Source: Kiloniella sp048270245 (lineage in GTDB: Bacteria > Pseudomonadota > Alphaproteobacteria > Kiloniellales > Kiloniellaceae). From it: DNA of 64,000 bases. Location of the stretch: assembly GCF_048270245.1 (NCBI RefSeq), contig NZ_JBLWTH010000001.1, positions 372,001 to 436,000 on the forward strand, read 5' to 3'. This document shows positions 43,135-50,484 of this stretch, piece by piece. Under the pieces are notes generated by a model, which did no database searches, had not been told where the DNA came from, and saw only the letters and a list, made by a program, of their open reading frames with translations. The first letter of the stretch is position 1, and every line of letters begins with the position of its first letter. A program made the translations under genes and the position numbers.

Positions 43135-44432
43135 AGCAACTGTCCATATTGTTGAATGGTCGCAACGTAGGCGACATCGTGATGGCACGTTCTGGTGCTA
43201 TAACCTTTAAATATGTGCCTGAATGGCTTTCACTGAGTGGAACCTTCCCTATCTCTCTTTCCTTGCCTTTGAATGAAAGAGGGCATCAAGGCGCACCAGT
43301 GATTGCCTATCTTGAGAACCTGCTTCCTGACAATCAGGCTATACGTGAGCGAGTTGCCTCCAAAGTGAATGCTTCGGGTTTAGATGCGTTTAGCATGCTG
43401 GAGAAAATTGGAGGCGATTGTGTCGGTGCTTTACAGTTTATTCCATCTGGAAATGGCAAAAACCATGGGCTTAACCTGGAAGGCGAAGAAGTTTCCGAGA
43501 CAGATATTGCACACATCCTGCGTGATCTTAAAGCAGATCCTCTAGGGATAAAAGGTGATGACGATTTTCGAATTTCCATTGCAGGTGCGCAGGAAAAAAC
43601 AGCCCTTTTACTGGTGAATAATCAATGGTTGCGCCCTGTGGGTATGACACCAACAACTCATATCTTCAAAACACAATTGGGGAGATTACCCAACGGGATT
43701 GATTTGCAGGACAGCGTGGAGAATGAATTTTTCTGCATGAAATTCTGTGAGTTTATGGGGCTTGATATTGCAAAAGTGGAAATTTGTCAGTTTGAAGATG
43801 TGAAGGCCCTTGTTATTGAGCGTTTTGATAGGCGGTGGATTTCAAATGAAAAATTGATGCGTATCCCACAGGAAGATTTTTGTCAGGCAATGGCAACTCC
43901 TCCCAGTCAAAAATATCAGGCAGATGGGGGACCTAATATTGTTCAGTGCATGGAATTATTAAAGGCCAGTAACCAACCAACAAAAGATCAATCGGCTTTT
44001 ATCAAGGCACAAATATTATTTTGGTTGCTTGGCGCTACTGACGGGCATGCCAAGAATTTTAGCATCTCTTTGCAACCAGGAGGTTTTAATATGACACCTT
44101 TCTACGACATATTGTCGGCGCAAAAAGCGTTGGATGAAGGGCAATTGCAACGAAAACAAATGAAGCTTGCTATGTCTGTGGGCGATGATAATAAATATCG
44201 AATGGATGAAGTCGCAGTCAGGCACTTTTTGCAAACTGCCAAAAGGTCTGAATTTGGCCTGCCTCTGGTTCAGCAACTGTTACGTGACATCTTAAATGGA
44301 ATAGATACTGCTATAGAAGAAACAATCCAAGCTTTACCGGATGATTTTCCAGAAGCGCTATCTGATAGTTTAGTTGCTGGTATTCATACGCGAAAGCGTT
44401 CACTTTCTCTCGGGATTGATCATTTGGACTAG
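43131..44432 (+). CDS. hipA: HipA kinase toxin, module 3 (E. coli-type)
   Basis: A 433-residue protein and the closest of the four to E. coli HipA. DDDFRISIAGAQEKTALL carries the phosphate loop with the serine that is autophosphorylated in E. coli (Ser150). ATDGHAKNFSI is the catalytic segment and MTPFYDILS the metal-binding segment. LPDNQAIRERVA belongs to the N-subdomain. The probable target is glutamyl-tRNA synthetase, by family knowledge. It starts at GTG 43131. An unrelated antitoxin gene converges on it 26 bases downstream. Confidence 0.94.
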   Translation: MKQLSILLNGRNVGDIVMARSGAITFKYVPEWLSLSGTFPISLSLPLNERGHQGAPVIAYLENLLPDNQAIRERVASKVNASGLDAFSMLEKIGGDCVGALQFIPSGNGKNHGLNLEGEEVSETDIAHILRDLKADPLGIKGDDDFRISIAGAQEKTALLLVNNQWLRPVGMTPTTHIFKTQLGRLPNGIDLQDSVENEFFCMKFCEFMGLDIAKVEICQFEDVKALVIERFDRRWISNEKLMRIPQEDFCQAMATPPSQKYQADGGPNIVQCMELLKASNQPTKDQSAFIKAQILFWLLGATDGHAKNFSISLQPGGFNMTPFYDILSAQKALDEGQLQRKQMKLAMSVGDDNKYRMDEVAVRHFLQTAKRSEFGLPLVQQLLRDILNGIDTAIEETIQALPDDFPEALSDSLVAGIHTRKRSLSLGIDHLD

Positions 44433-44458
44433 TTCTAAGTTGTTAAAACGGGATATAT

Positions 44459-44683
44459 TCAATCTGATGACGCTTTTGTCATACCTAAGGCATCCATGAT
44501 TTTCCACGCCGTGTTTAAGTTTAACTTCCCAGTACCTCTTTCTAAATGAACAACTGGCACATGGGAGCAGCCAGCAAGTGCAGCAAGTGTTTTTTGGTTA
44601 AGGCCTTCAGCCTTTCTCTTTGCTCTTACTTGTTTGCCGAGCTCAATTAAATTCGGGAGATTTTTGGTCAATTCCTCAGTCAT
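44459..44683 (-). CDS. Orphan Xre-type antitoxin
   Basis: A 74-residue helix-turn-helix protein: LGKQVRAKRKAEGLNQKTLAALAGCSHVPVVHLERGTGKLNLNTAWKIMDALG, of the HipB/Y4mF type. ATG 44683 has GGAG upstream and overlaps the preceding 61-codon frame by 8 bases. No toxin follows it on its strand; hipA3 converges instead. It may be the survivor of a broken module or an anti-toxin guard against one of the neighbours. Confidence 0.75.
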   Translation of the reverse strand: MTEELTKNLPNLIELGKQVRAKRKAEGLNQKTLAALAGCSHVPVVHLERGTGKLNLNTAWKIMDALGMTKASSD

Positions 44684-44861
44684 AAAAAACACTCCATTTG
44701 GTTTCAACTGACCCACGGTATTGCGCGGTCCGATGTTCGTTTAATCCAAGGGGTTCATATAAGTTATGAAATAGGTGTTCCTTGGTTTTGAATACCTTTT
44801 TAAAAGTCAATTCAACGATGGCTTTGTTTAATTTAAGGCACTTAGCCCTGTAAGTTTTCAT
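44676..44861 (-). CDS. Small unknown protein coupled to the orphan antitoxin
   Basis: A 61-residue basic protein (KTYRAKCLKLNKAIVELTFKKVF...) with a C-terminus VETKWSVFYD. I do not recognise it. Its stop overlaps the antitoxin start (ATGACTGA), which argues for translation. It could be the remnant of a toxin that preceded the antitoxin, as in higBA order, but nothing in it is diagnostic. It has a weak ribosome site. Confidence 0.4.
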   Translation of the reverse strand: MKTYRAKCLKLNKAIVELTFKKVFKTKEHLFHNLYEPLGLNEHRTAQYRGSVETKWSVFYD

Positions 44862-44948
44862 AGGATCGGTGGAGTGATAATCGATGCCGTCGGCAATCGT
44901 TGAAAATTGTGAGCTACCGTAGGTTGCCAGAGTTTCTGGTCAGGAATT

Positions 44949-46262
44949 TTATGCGACGGACTTCCGCAGTGCGTTAGCAAGTTCAGAAATCGCGATTGGA
45001 GTTCTTTCAAGGGCGGTGAAAGCATAGGGGTTGAGAAATTGTCGTCCCCAGAAGAAATTCCGTTCGGTTTCTGAGAGCTTTGCCTCATTGCATACCGCCA
45101 CCCAATTCTCAGCTATGCAGCGCAACTGAGCCTCGACAATCTTTATCGCCTCACTCTGAGATAGCAAGAAGTGATGAGCTGCCTCAAAACAAGTCGCTAC
45201 GCGGCTCGTCCGATTATCACCGGTGATGAGCATAGCCTGCGTCGCCTCCTGCCCTGCACGTCCTTGAGGGCAAATGTCATAGGCTGGTGTAAGCGAGAGC
45301 ATCTCGCCGTTCCAGAAGGCCGCATGGTTTCGCGCGTGATCGTCGGTGTTGCCTGAGAGGATGTTGAAGACGATGCGAGCAAACAACTCTCGCAATGTCG
45401 CTTGTGGCTCGGTGAAACGATGACGGATGATGTCGGCAAGATCGGCGTAGCTCGCGTATCGAGCCATCATTTCATCCAGCCCTAGCATTGTCAGAGCTGA
45501 AACCACCATCTTGCGCTGCCATCCCGCTTCGGCCTTCATGCGATCGAAGCGCTCTACGAGAAGAACATCTTTGCCTGAGGCACTCTCCAGCGAAACTGGT
45601 GCGACATTGAGGCCGCAAAGTGCAGCGAGGCGCATCGAGACATATTCCGCCTTCACCACGCTATAGAGATCTGAAGACGATGAGAATTTCGCGACATGCT
45701 TGATGGCGACATCTTCAACCAGTGCCTTCGGCCGTGCGCCGCCAATTGAGCTGCCGTGGTGCAATGCCTGATCAAGCTCGGGAGATAGCGGAATACCCTT
45801 CTCAACCCGCTGTGCTGACTCGATTAGCTCTTCCAGTGTGGCATTTGTCGGGGAGCGCGGCATATACTCGCTAGGCGAAAGCTGGAAATCGAGCGCGCCA
45901 ATACGGTCAGACCCTGACTCCAGGAGGAATGTCAGTTCTGACAGCTCATGATCGTCGAGTTCGTTGCCTTTGGCGCCAAACTTCTTGTTGAGGATAACGC
46001 GTCGTCCCCATGCGTCCGGCGCAGCATCGCGCAGACTACTCGGCATAATGAGGCCATCTGGGAGCGGAAGCTCTCCTGGCTGGAGTGGAAGTTCGGGCAG
46101 GTAGAGCGGGATAGCATCCTCGCGCTCCAGGTAGCTTTTACCGTAGTTGAAGTGGACGAGGCCGTTGTCTGCGCTCAATCGTCCAGCGACGATGGGCACG
46201 GTCGCGTCGGGAAGCCAGACCCAGACATATGCCTCATTGTACTTGGGCAGTTTAGAACTCAT
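44949..46262 (-). CDS. HipA-family serine/threonine kinase toxin, module 4
   Basis: A 437-residue intact kinase of the GGARPKA branch. LRDAAPDAWGRRVI is in the N-subdomain, GSSIGGARPKALVED is the phosphate loop, IKHVAKFSSSSD follows, GNTDDHARNHA is catalytic and LTPAYDICP binds metal. The coding region is visibly more GC-rich than the three other modules, and it runs on the opposite strand, so it was probably acquired separately. ATG 46262 overlaps the hipB4 stop by 11 bases; the longer frame to 46355 lies within hipB4. Confidence 0.92.
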   Translation of the reverse strand: MSSKLPKYNEAYVWVWLPDATVPIVAGRLSADNGLVHFNYGKSYLEREDAIPLYLPELPLQPGELPLPDGLIMPSSLRDAAPDAWGRRVILNKKFGAKGNELDDHELSELTFLLESGSDRIGALDFQLSPSEYMPRSPTNATLEELIESAQRVEKGIPLSPELDQALHHGSSIGGARPKALVEDVAIKHVAKFSSSSDLYSVVKAEYVSMRLAALCGLNVAPVSLESASGKDVLLVERFDRMKAEAGWQRKMVVSALTMLGLDEMMARYASYADLADIIRHRFTEPQATLRELFARIVFNILSGNTDDHARNHAAFWNGEMLSLTPAYDICPQGRAGQEATQAMLITGDNRTSRVATCFEAAHHFLLSQSEAIKIVEAQLRCIAENWVAVCNEAKLSETERNFFWGRQFLNPYAFTALERTPIAISELANALRKSVA

Positions 46263-46590
46263 CGACGACCTTCTTTCCGGTCTTGTAGACGTGCTTGGGA
46301 AGGACAGCGATGCGGTCGTCCATGCGATCTGAAAGGCGGTTGATGCCCTTCTCATCGCTTTCGAAGAGCTTCACGCCCACAATCGTCGCTGCTTCGAACA
46401 TGATGCCGACTTCCACCTTTGGGTTGCCTTTCTCCAGACGCTGAAGAGTGCTACGAGCAATGCCTAAGCGTTCAGCCAACTCCATCTCGGTCATCTTGCG
46501 CTGCTTGCGCCCATGGCGGATCATCTTGCCCAGCAGGACGACCCCCTCAGTGGTGTAGCGGGCGTAAGTGCGCTTTGGTGTTGGCATCAT
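46252..46590 (-). CDS. HipB-like antitoxin, module 4
   Basis: A 112-residue Xre protein with LGKMIRHGRKQRKMTEMELAERLGIARSTLQRLEKGNPKVEVG, the same GNPKVEVG continuation seen in module 2's partner type. The C-terminal tail is charged (DRMDDRIAVLPKHVYKTGKKVVDEF). First gene of the leftward hipB4-hipA4 operon. TGACCG palindromes in the promoter region are its probable operators. Confidence 0.9.
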   Translation of the reverse strand: MMPTPKRTYARYTTEGVVLLGKMIRHGRKQRKMTEMELAERLGIARSTLQRLEKGNPKVEVGIMFEAATIVGVKLFESDEKGINRLSDRMDDRIAVLPKHVYKTGKKVVDEF

Positions 46591-46614
46591 TCAAACCTAT
46601 TTTGATTTACTCAT

Positions 46615-46733
46615 CGGTCATATTTACGTAATTTGACCGCCTCATAGCTCATTATGGATATAAGTAAAATTGTGTCAACTAAATTGACCGACACGGCAGT
46701 CATATTGATGCGATATGCCCTCTTCATCGGTCA
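46615..46733 (-). promoter_or_regulatory. TGACCG palindromes before hipB4
   Basis: CGGTCA (46615) pairs with TGACCG (46634) across 13 bases. A second pair, TGACCG (46685) and CGGTCA (46728), lies further upstream. They are likely HipB4 operators. Confidence 0.6.
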
Positions 46734-46786
46734 ATAATGCATGCAGCAAGCCTCGAGTTGTCACTTTAAGGGCATATAGGCTGCGC

Positions 46787-47089
46787 ATGTTCGAGATAAC
46801 GACAAAACGCATTCGCGAGCTGAATTTACTGAGGCGTCCTACACTCTGCTTCGGCGATTTGTGGAGATGCAACAAGATTGGACCACCTCAAACTGAACCA
46901 CAAAGTGTTCATGTTGGAATGCAGCAGGTAGCAAAAAAATTGAAAGATTATCTTTCTGAAAATGAATTGAGTAATATTCGAGCTCTAAAGCGTAAAACGG
47001 CGCAGTGGATTAATAATTCAATGCAACTGGTGAGCACCTATACTCTGAAACCAAATCGTAAAAAGCAGAGGTCAAAACTTAAAATGTGA
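46787..47089 (+). CDS. Doubtful open frame near the right end of the element
   Basis: 100 codons from ATG 46787 with no clear ribosome site; the frame stays open back to 46715. The product is basic with no motif that I can name. The stretch GPPQTEPQSVHVGMQQVAKKL faintly recalls the C-terminal tails of some IS transposases, so it may be a composite remnant. It ends 4 bases before repeat R3. Confidence 0.3.
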   Translation: MFEITTKRIRELNLLRRPTLCFGDLWRCNKIGPPQTEPQSVHVGMQQVAKKLKDYLSENELSNIRALKRKTAQWINNSMQLVSTYTLKPNRKKQRSKLKM

Positions 47090-47092
47090 TTT

Positions 47093-47252
47093 TATAAAAT
47101 CTACGTAGAGATAATATTTCAAATAGCTCGGGATTTCCCGGGCTATTTTTTTTGTGCTTTTTCTGAGAAAGAAATTTGCTTATTCTCGTCTCGGACACAT
47201 CTTAAAATAAGGCTGCGCTCCCTAATCACTGATTCGGATAATGTGCCTTATG
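47093..47252 (+). repeat. Dispersed repeat, copy R3
   Basis: Same terminator (AATAGCTCGGG / CCCGGGCTATT with T run), TTTGCTTATTCTC, TCGGACACATCTTAAA and CACTGATTC blocks as R1 and R2. It lies immediately inside the right end of the element. Confidence 0.85.
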
Positions 47253-47280
47253 TAAAATAAATCTGAACAATTTTGTGAAA

Positions 47281-47432
47281 TGACACTATTTGGGTCCATA
47301 ATTTAGGCGGATGACATCTTATGCGTCATTTTTAGGCTAAACTATGCGTCAAAAATTCGCTCCAAAGCCTTGCTTTGTGTCAGAGATGGTGACAGCTTAT
47401 GCGACGCCTTACAGAAGCTGTTATCCATGCAA
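47281..47432. repeat. Distal transposon end with TnsB-type sites
   Basis: TGACATCTTATGCGTC (47312), CTATGCGTCAAAA (47342) and TGACAGCTTATGCGACG (47390) are followed by CCTTACAGAAGCTGT. Read on the minus strand, the last 38 bases align with the tRNA-proximal terminus at 24 positions, including GGCGTC and AAGCTGTC. Confidence 0.72.
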
Positions 47433-47472
47433 CATACTGTTTGGGTAATTACATCAAAATAAGGCTTGGGTA

Positions 47473-48027
47473 ATGAAGGCAATAAAGGTTGAAGGCAGTG
47501 TTTATTTTATTGCGTTCCTTTTTTGTATACCATTTGCGAATTGGATGATCGGTAATGTTGGTACCGTTTGTGTCGTGGATGGTCCTTGTCTTTTGCCTGT
47601 TGGTCCAGACACCATGGCACCAAGTGGGGTGTTGATGATCGGGGCTGCTCTTGTCTTAAGAGATATGGTTCAGCGACGCTTAGGGAAGAAATGGGCCTTG
47701 ATTGCAATAGTGATCGGAGCTGCACTATCTGCTTATGTTGCTCCTCCAGCGCTCGTTGTTGCTTCTGCTGCCGCGTTTTTGCTTTCTGAACTCGCAGATT
47801 TTGCTGTTTATACGCCGTTACAAGAACGCCGATTGGTGCTTGCCGTCTTAGCCAGTAGCGCGGTTGGCCTTGTTATCGATAGTGTTGTTTTTCTACAGCT
47901 TGCCTTTGGAAATCTGGATTTTCTGTTGGGCCAAGTACTAGGGAAGTCATGGATGGTTCTACTTGCCTTGCCGTTGATTTCGTTACTTCGGAAAAGAGAC
48001 CAACGCCTCGGGGTGACTTCTGCATAA
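47473..48027 (+). CDS. VUT-family transporter (DUF165, queuosine precursor type)
   Basis: A 184-residue membrane protein with about five or six hydrophobic segments. LVLRDMVQRRLGKKWA and LLSELADFAVYTPLQERR are the conserved VUT/YhhQ blocks; YhhQ imports queuosine precursors in E. coli. ATG 47473 lies only about 40 bases beyond the transposon end, so its native promoter has probably been displaced and expression may depend on the element. Confidence 0.88.
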   Translation: MKAIKVEGSVYFIAFLFCIPFANWMIGNVGTVCVVDGPCLLPVGPDTMAPSGVLMIGAALVLRDMVQRRLGKKWALIAIVIGAALSAYVAPPALVVASAAAFLLSELADFAVYTPLQERRLVLAVLASSAVGLVIDSVVFLQLAFGNLDFLLGQVLGKSWMVLLALPLISLLRKRDQRLGVTSA

Positions 48028-48104
48028 TCCTTAACCTCGTCCCAATGCTAGGTGATTGACTAAGTATTAATAGAATTCGACGGGTGTTTCAGCCTGTTTT
48101 CTGT

Positions 48105-48785
48105 CTAGGTCTCTTTTCCACCAAACAATTTGTTCAGCAAAAACAAATTGCACGCTACCGATGGTCCTATCAAAACAGCAAACAGCACAGTACCGAGGCC
48201 GACAACACCGCCGAGAGACCACCCGATGATTACGGCGGATAGCTCTATCCCGCTTCTGATCCAGGCTATGGGTAGGTTGGTTTGTTGCTGTAGTCCCGTC
48301 ATCAGGCCGTCTCTGGGCCCTGGACCCAAATTGGCGATCAGATAAATGCCACTACCCAAGCCTGTTACCAGAATGCCCAAAATGGTGAGCAAGACCTGAA
48401 AGATATAATCCTCGGGCGTTGTGATGTAGGGCAGGATAAATTCCAGAACAAGGGCGATAATTATGGCGTTCAGGATGGTGCCAATGCCCGGCACCTGTTT
48501 GAGTGGCCACCACAAAATAAGTACGGTCATGCTAACGATGAAGGTCGATAAACCTATGGTCCAGCCCGTCTGTTGGCTTACACCCTGTGCCAAAACGGTC
48601 CAGGGGCTTACGCCTGTTCCGGCTGCGATAAGAAGGGCTTCGCCAAGGCCAAATATTGTCAAACCAACGATCAACAAGATCAGGGTGACAAGGTCGGGCC
48701 GCAAATTCAGTGGTTTCGGCGAACTCCAGGACAGGGTTGGGACACCCTTGACGGAGAGGAAGGAGAGGCGCGGGGAATTTTTCAT
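48105..48785 (-). CDS. YczE/YitT-like membrane protein
   Basis: 226 residues with about five membrane segments. LIAAGTGVSPWTVLAQGVSQQTGWTIG and NLGPGPRDGLMTGLQQQTNLPIAWIRSGIEL are the repeated GxSPW/GPGPRDGL-type blocks of the YczE family. The function is unsettled; relatives are called transporters or regulators of peptide synthesis. It is convergent with the VUT gene and follows the radical SAM gene on the same strand after 55 bases. Confidence 0.82.
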   Translation of the reverse strand: MKNSPRLSFLSVKGVPTLSWSSPKPLNLRPDLVTLILLIVGLTIFGLGEALLIAAGTGVSPWTVLAQGVSQQTGWTIGLSTFIVSMTVLILWWPLKQVPGIGTILNAIIIALVLEFILPYITTPEDYIFQVLLTILGILVTGLGSGIYLIANLGPGPRDGLMTGLQQQTNLPIAWIRSGIELSAVIIGWSLGGVVGLGTVLFAVLIGPSVACNLFLLNKLFGGKET

Positions 48786-48840
48786 AACAGGTCCAGTATC
48801 AGAGTGCGCGCATTACACGGTCTTTATCTTAGATCTCTGA

Positions 48841-49704
48841 TCATAGACTGCGCATAAACGGAGAGCGGCGTAGGTGAGTTTGGTCTTTTGCCGCAGTAAT
48901 AATTTCCAATAGCTTGTTTTTATCTTTTGGTAAGTTGCCCGCTAGCGGTAAACAATTCGATGCATGGTTTGAACGGAAAATGACCGGTTTTGGCGGGTTT
49001 AGAAGCTTGAGCAGTTGTTCTTGTTCCAGAAGAATTGCATCGTCGTCTTGAAACGTAAAACCCTTTTCTTGCTCAGCCATAAACTCATCAACAGTCGCCT
49101 CATCAAGGGTGAGTTGCAAGGTTGAGAGATAGGTCGGGGGATGATCGTTGATCAATTGAGCGGTACTTGCGATATGATCTTCCCACCCCGCCTGTCCAGC
49201 AAGCCCGAGGATTACCGTGGCAGATACCTTCAGCCCAGCCGCATTCGCATTGTCCAGAGCCATACCGTGGGTTTTGTGCGAGGCACCTTTTATCACGCGT
49301 TTGAGGACCTGGGTCGAACCTGATTCTATGCCCATATAGACGAGGCTTAGTTTCATGCTTTTCAGTTCGCGTAATTCATCAACCGATTTATCAATCAGGT
49401 TCTTGGGCGTCGCATAGGCTGATACCCTTGTCAGCGCGGGGAATGTTTCGTGGAGTTTGTTTAAGATTGCGCGCAGATTGTCCATTGACAGGGTGAGGGC
49501 ATCACCATCGGCGAGGAAGACACGGCTTGCCGTGGGCCACTCTTGCGCAGCTTGATCTATATCTGCGAAGACCTGATCAAGCGGTCTGGCGGTATATGTC
49601 TTGGTTTTATACATAGAACAAAAGGTGCAATAATTTGCAGAGCACCCAAGTGTCGCTTGTATGATCAGGTTGTTCCCTTCACTCGGAGGGCGATAGAGCG
49701 GCAT
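48841..49704 (-). CDS. Radical SAM enzyme
   Basis: A 287-residue protein with iron-sulfur motif LGCSANYCTFCSMYKT. The first spacing is four residues rather than three, as in the SHNKCTFC-type branch of uncharacterised radical SAM proteins. It continues with FLADGDAL, YMGIESGS, a TIM-barrel core GLKVSATVILGLAG, and a short C-terminal part ending RSPFMRSL. No ancillary cluster motif is visible and the substrate is unknown. Probably cotranscribed with the YczE-like gene downstream. Confidence 0.87.
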   Translation of the reverse strand: MPLYRPPSEGNNLIIQATLGCSANYCTFCSMYKTKTYTARPLDQVFADIDQAAQEWPTASRVFLADGDALTLSMDNLRAILNKLHETFPALTRVSAYATPKNLIDKSVDELRELKSMKLSLVYMGIESGSTQVLKRVIKGASHKTHGMALDNANAAGLKVSATVILGLAGQAGWEDHIASTAQLINDHPPTYLSTLQLTLDEATVDEFMAEQEKGFTFQDDDAILLEQEQLLKLLNPPKPVIFRSNHASNCLPLAGNLPKDKNKLLEIITAAKDQTHLRRSPFMRSL

Positions 49705-49825
49705 ATTATAATAAATGATTCTTCCTCCTGTTGGGGGACCGTATATGACTTATGCGTCAGTTTTCAAGAATGCAATAGACTTTAACAGTAAGGATTATGA
49801 TCGCAATTTATGGAACGTCTAGTTG

Positions 49826-50314
49826 CTATCTCACCATCTTTTGTTGAATGCTGTATGCCATTACAATGTTTACCTGCTCCCCGTCTGATGACAGGGGGAC
49901 AAACACTGTTTGATCCCTTTCTATAACGCCATTTGAATTTGGGATGTTTGAATCGTCGTAGGCGACACCTTTTTTATTAATGACGTGCCCATAATTTCCC
50001 CACGCATCGTCCCAAGAATTTGCATGAAAATTATCTTTGACAGCCTCGCCCGTCGGATCTTTCCCTCGGACTGCAACTTCGTTTGTTCCCACGAGGCGAT
50101 AGGTGAGCTCTTTGGTTTCACTGTTCACATCGACCAATGTTATGCCGGGCAAAAAACAAACCATGTTAATCGGGTCAAAATCGCTTCGAGAAGGGATGAC
50201 GCCATCTTTACACTTTGATTTCCATATTTGGTAAAATGCCGCAATTCGGGCATCGCATTGATTTAGAAAACTTTCATCGAAAACCCGGGCATTAAATTTC
50301 ATAGGTTTTGTCAT
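49826..50314 (-). CDS. PAS-like sensory protein, copy A
   Basis: A 162-residue single-domain protein of the PAS_5-like group: a helical start (FLNQCDARIAAFYQIWKSKC), the region IPSRSDFDPINMVCFLPGITLVDV, then ELTYRLVGTNEV and the late strand VFVPLSSDGEQVNIVM. It has no output domain and no membrane segment. A same-length, ungapped paralogue lies 170 bases upstream on the same strand, identical at roughly two thirds of positions by eye. The ligand is unknown. Confidence 0.8.
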   Translation of the reverse strand: MTKPMKFNARVFDESFLNQCDARIAAFYQIWKSKCKDGVIPSRSDFDPINMVCFLPGITLVDVNSETKELTYRLVGTNEVAVRGKDPTGEAVKDNFHANSWDDAWGNYGHVINKKGVAYDDSNIPNSNGVIERDQTVFVPLSSDGEQVNIVMAYSIQQKMVR

Positions 50315-50484
50315 GAAGGACTCTTTCGGAAGTGACGTGATATAGAGTGAAATTAAAGATAAGCCGAAGGATGTGATAGTCTATATTCAACGAGATCTAA
50401 ACCGTTTTGTAAGGGTGGCACATTTTGGCCGAGTCCTACTTACATCCTTCGTTATTTTTTTATGATGACCTTCAATAGGATAAT

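Larger units (their letters stand above)
21922..47432 (+). mobile_element. Tn7-like transposon carrying restriction and hipBA cargo, inserted beside tRNA-Arg
   Basis: About 25.5 kb bounded by related arrays of short sites in inverted orientation (21922-22060 and 47281-47432), with TnsA, TnsB, TnsC and TniQ encoded inside. The tRNA lies at the tnsA-proximal end and the machinery is transcribed away from it, the same polarity as Tn7 relative to its glmS attachment site. No integrase, Cas effector or CRISPR array was seen. The left boundary at TGT 21922 is fairly clear. The right boundary is uncertain by about 20 bases (ACA at 47430-47432 or 47450-47452), and I found no 5-bp target duplication matching TCGGG. 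Confidence 0.8.

Noticed and set aside
44459..46590. Tripartite HipBST system
   Set aside because: HipA4 is full length with its own N-subdomain, and the 61-residue frame does not resemble HipS; gene order also differs.
21906..47472. CRISPR-guided transposon (type V-K or I-F)
   Set aside because: TnsC size and end repeats recall type V-K, but no Cas12k-sized gene, Cascade genes or repeat-spacer array is present, and TniQ is long.
47425..47480. Five-base target duplication matching TCGGG at 21917-21921
   Set aside because: Only near matches (TTGGG) occur and not next to a terminal ACA; not counted as a duplication.
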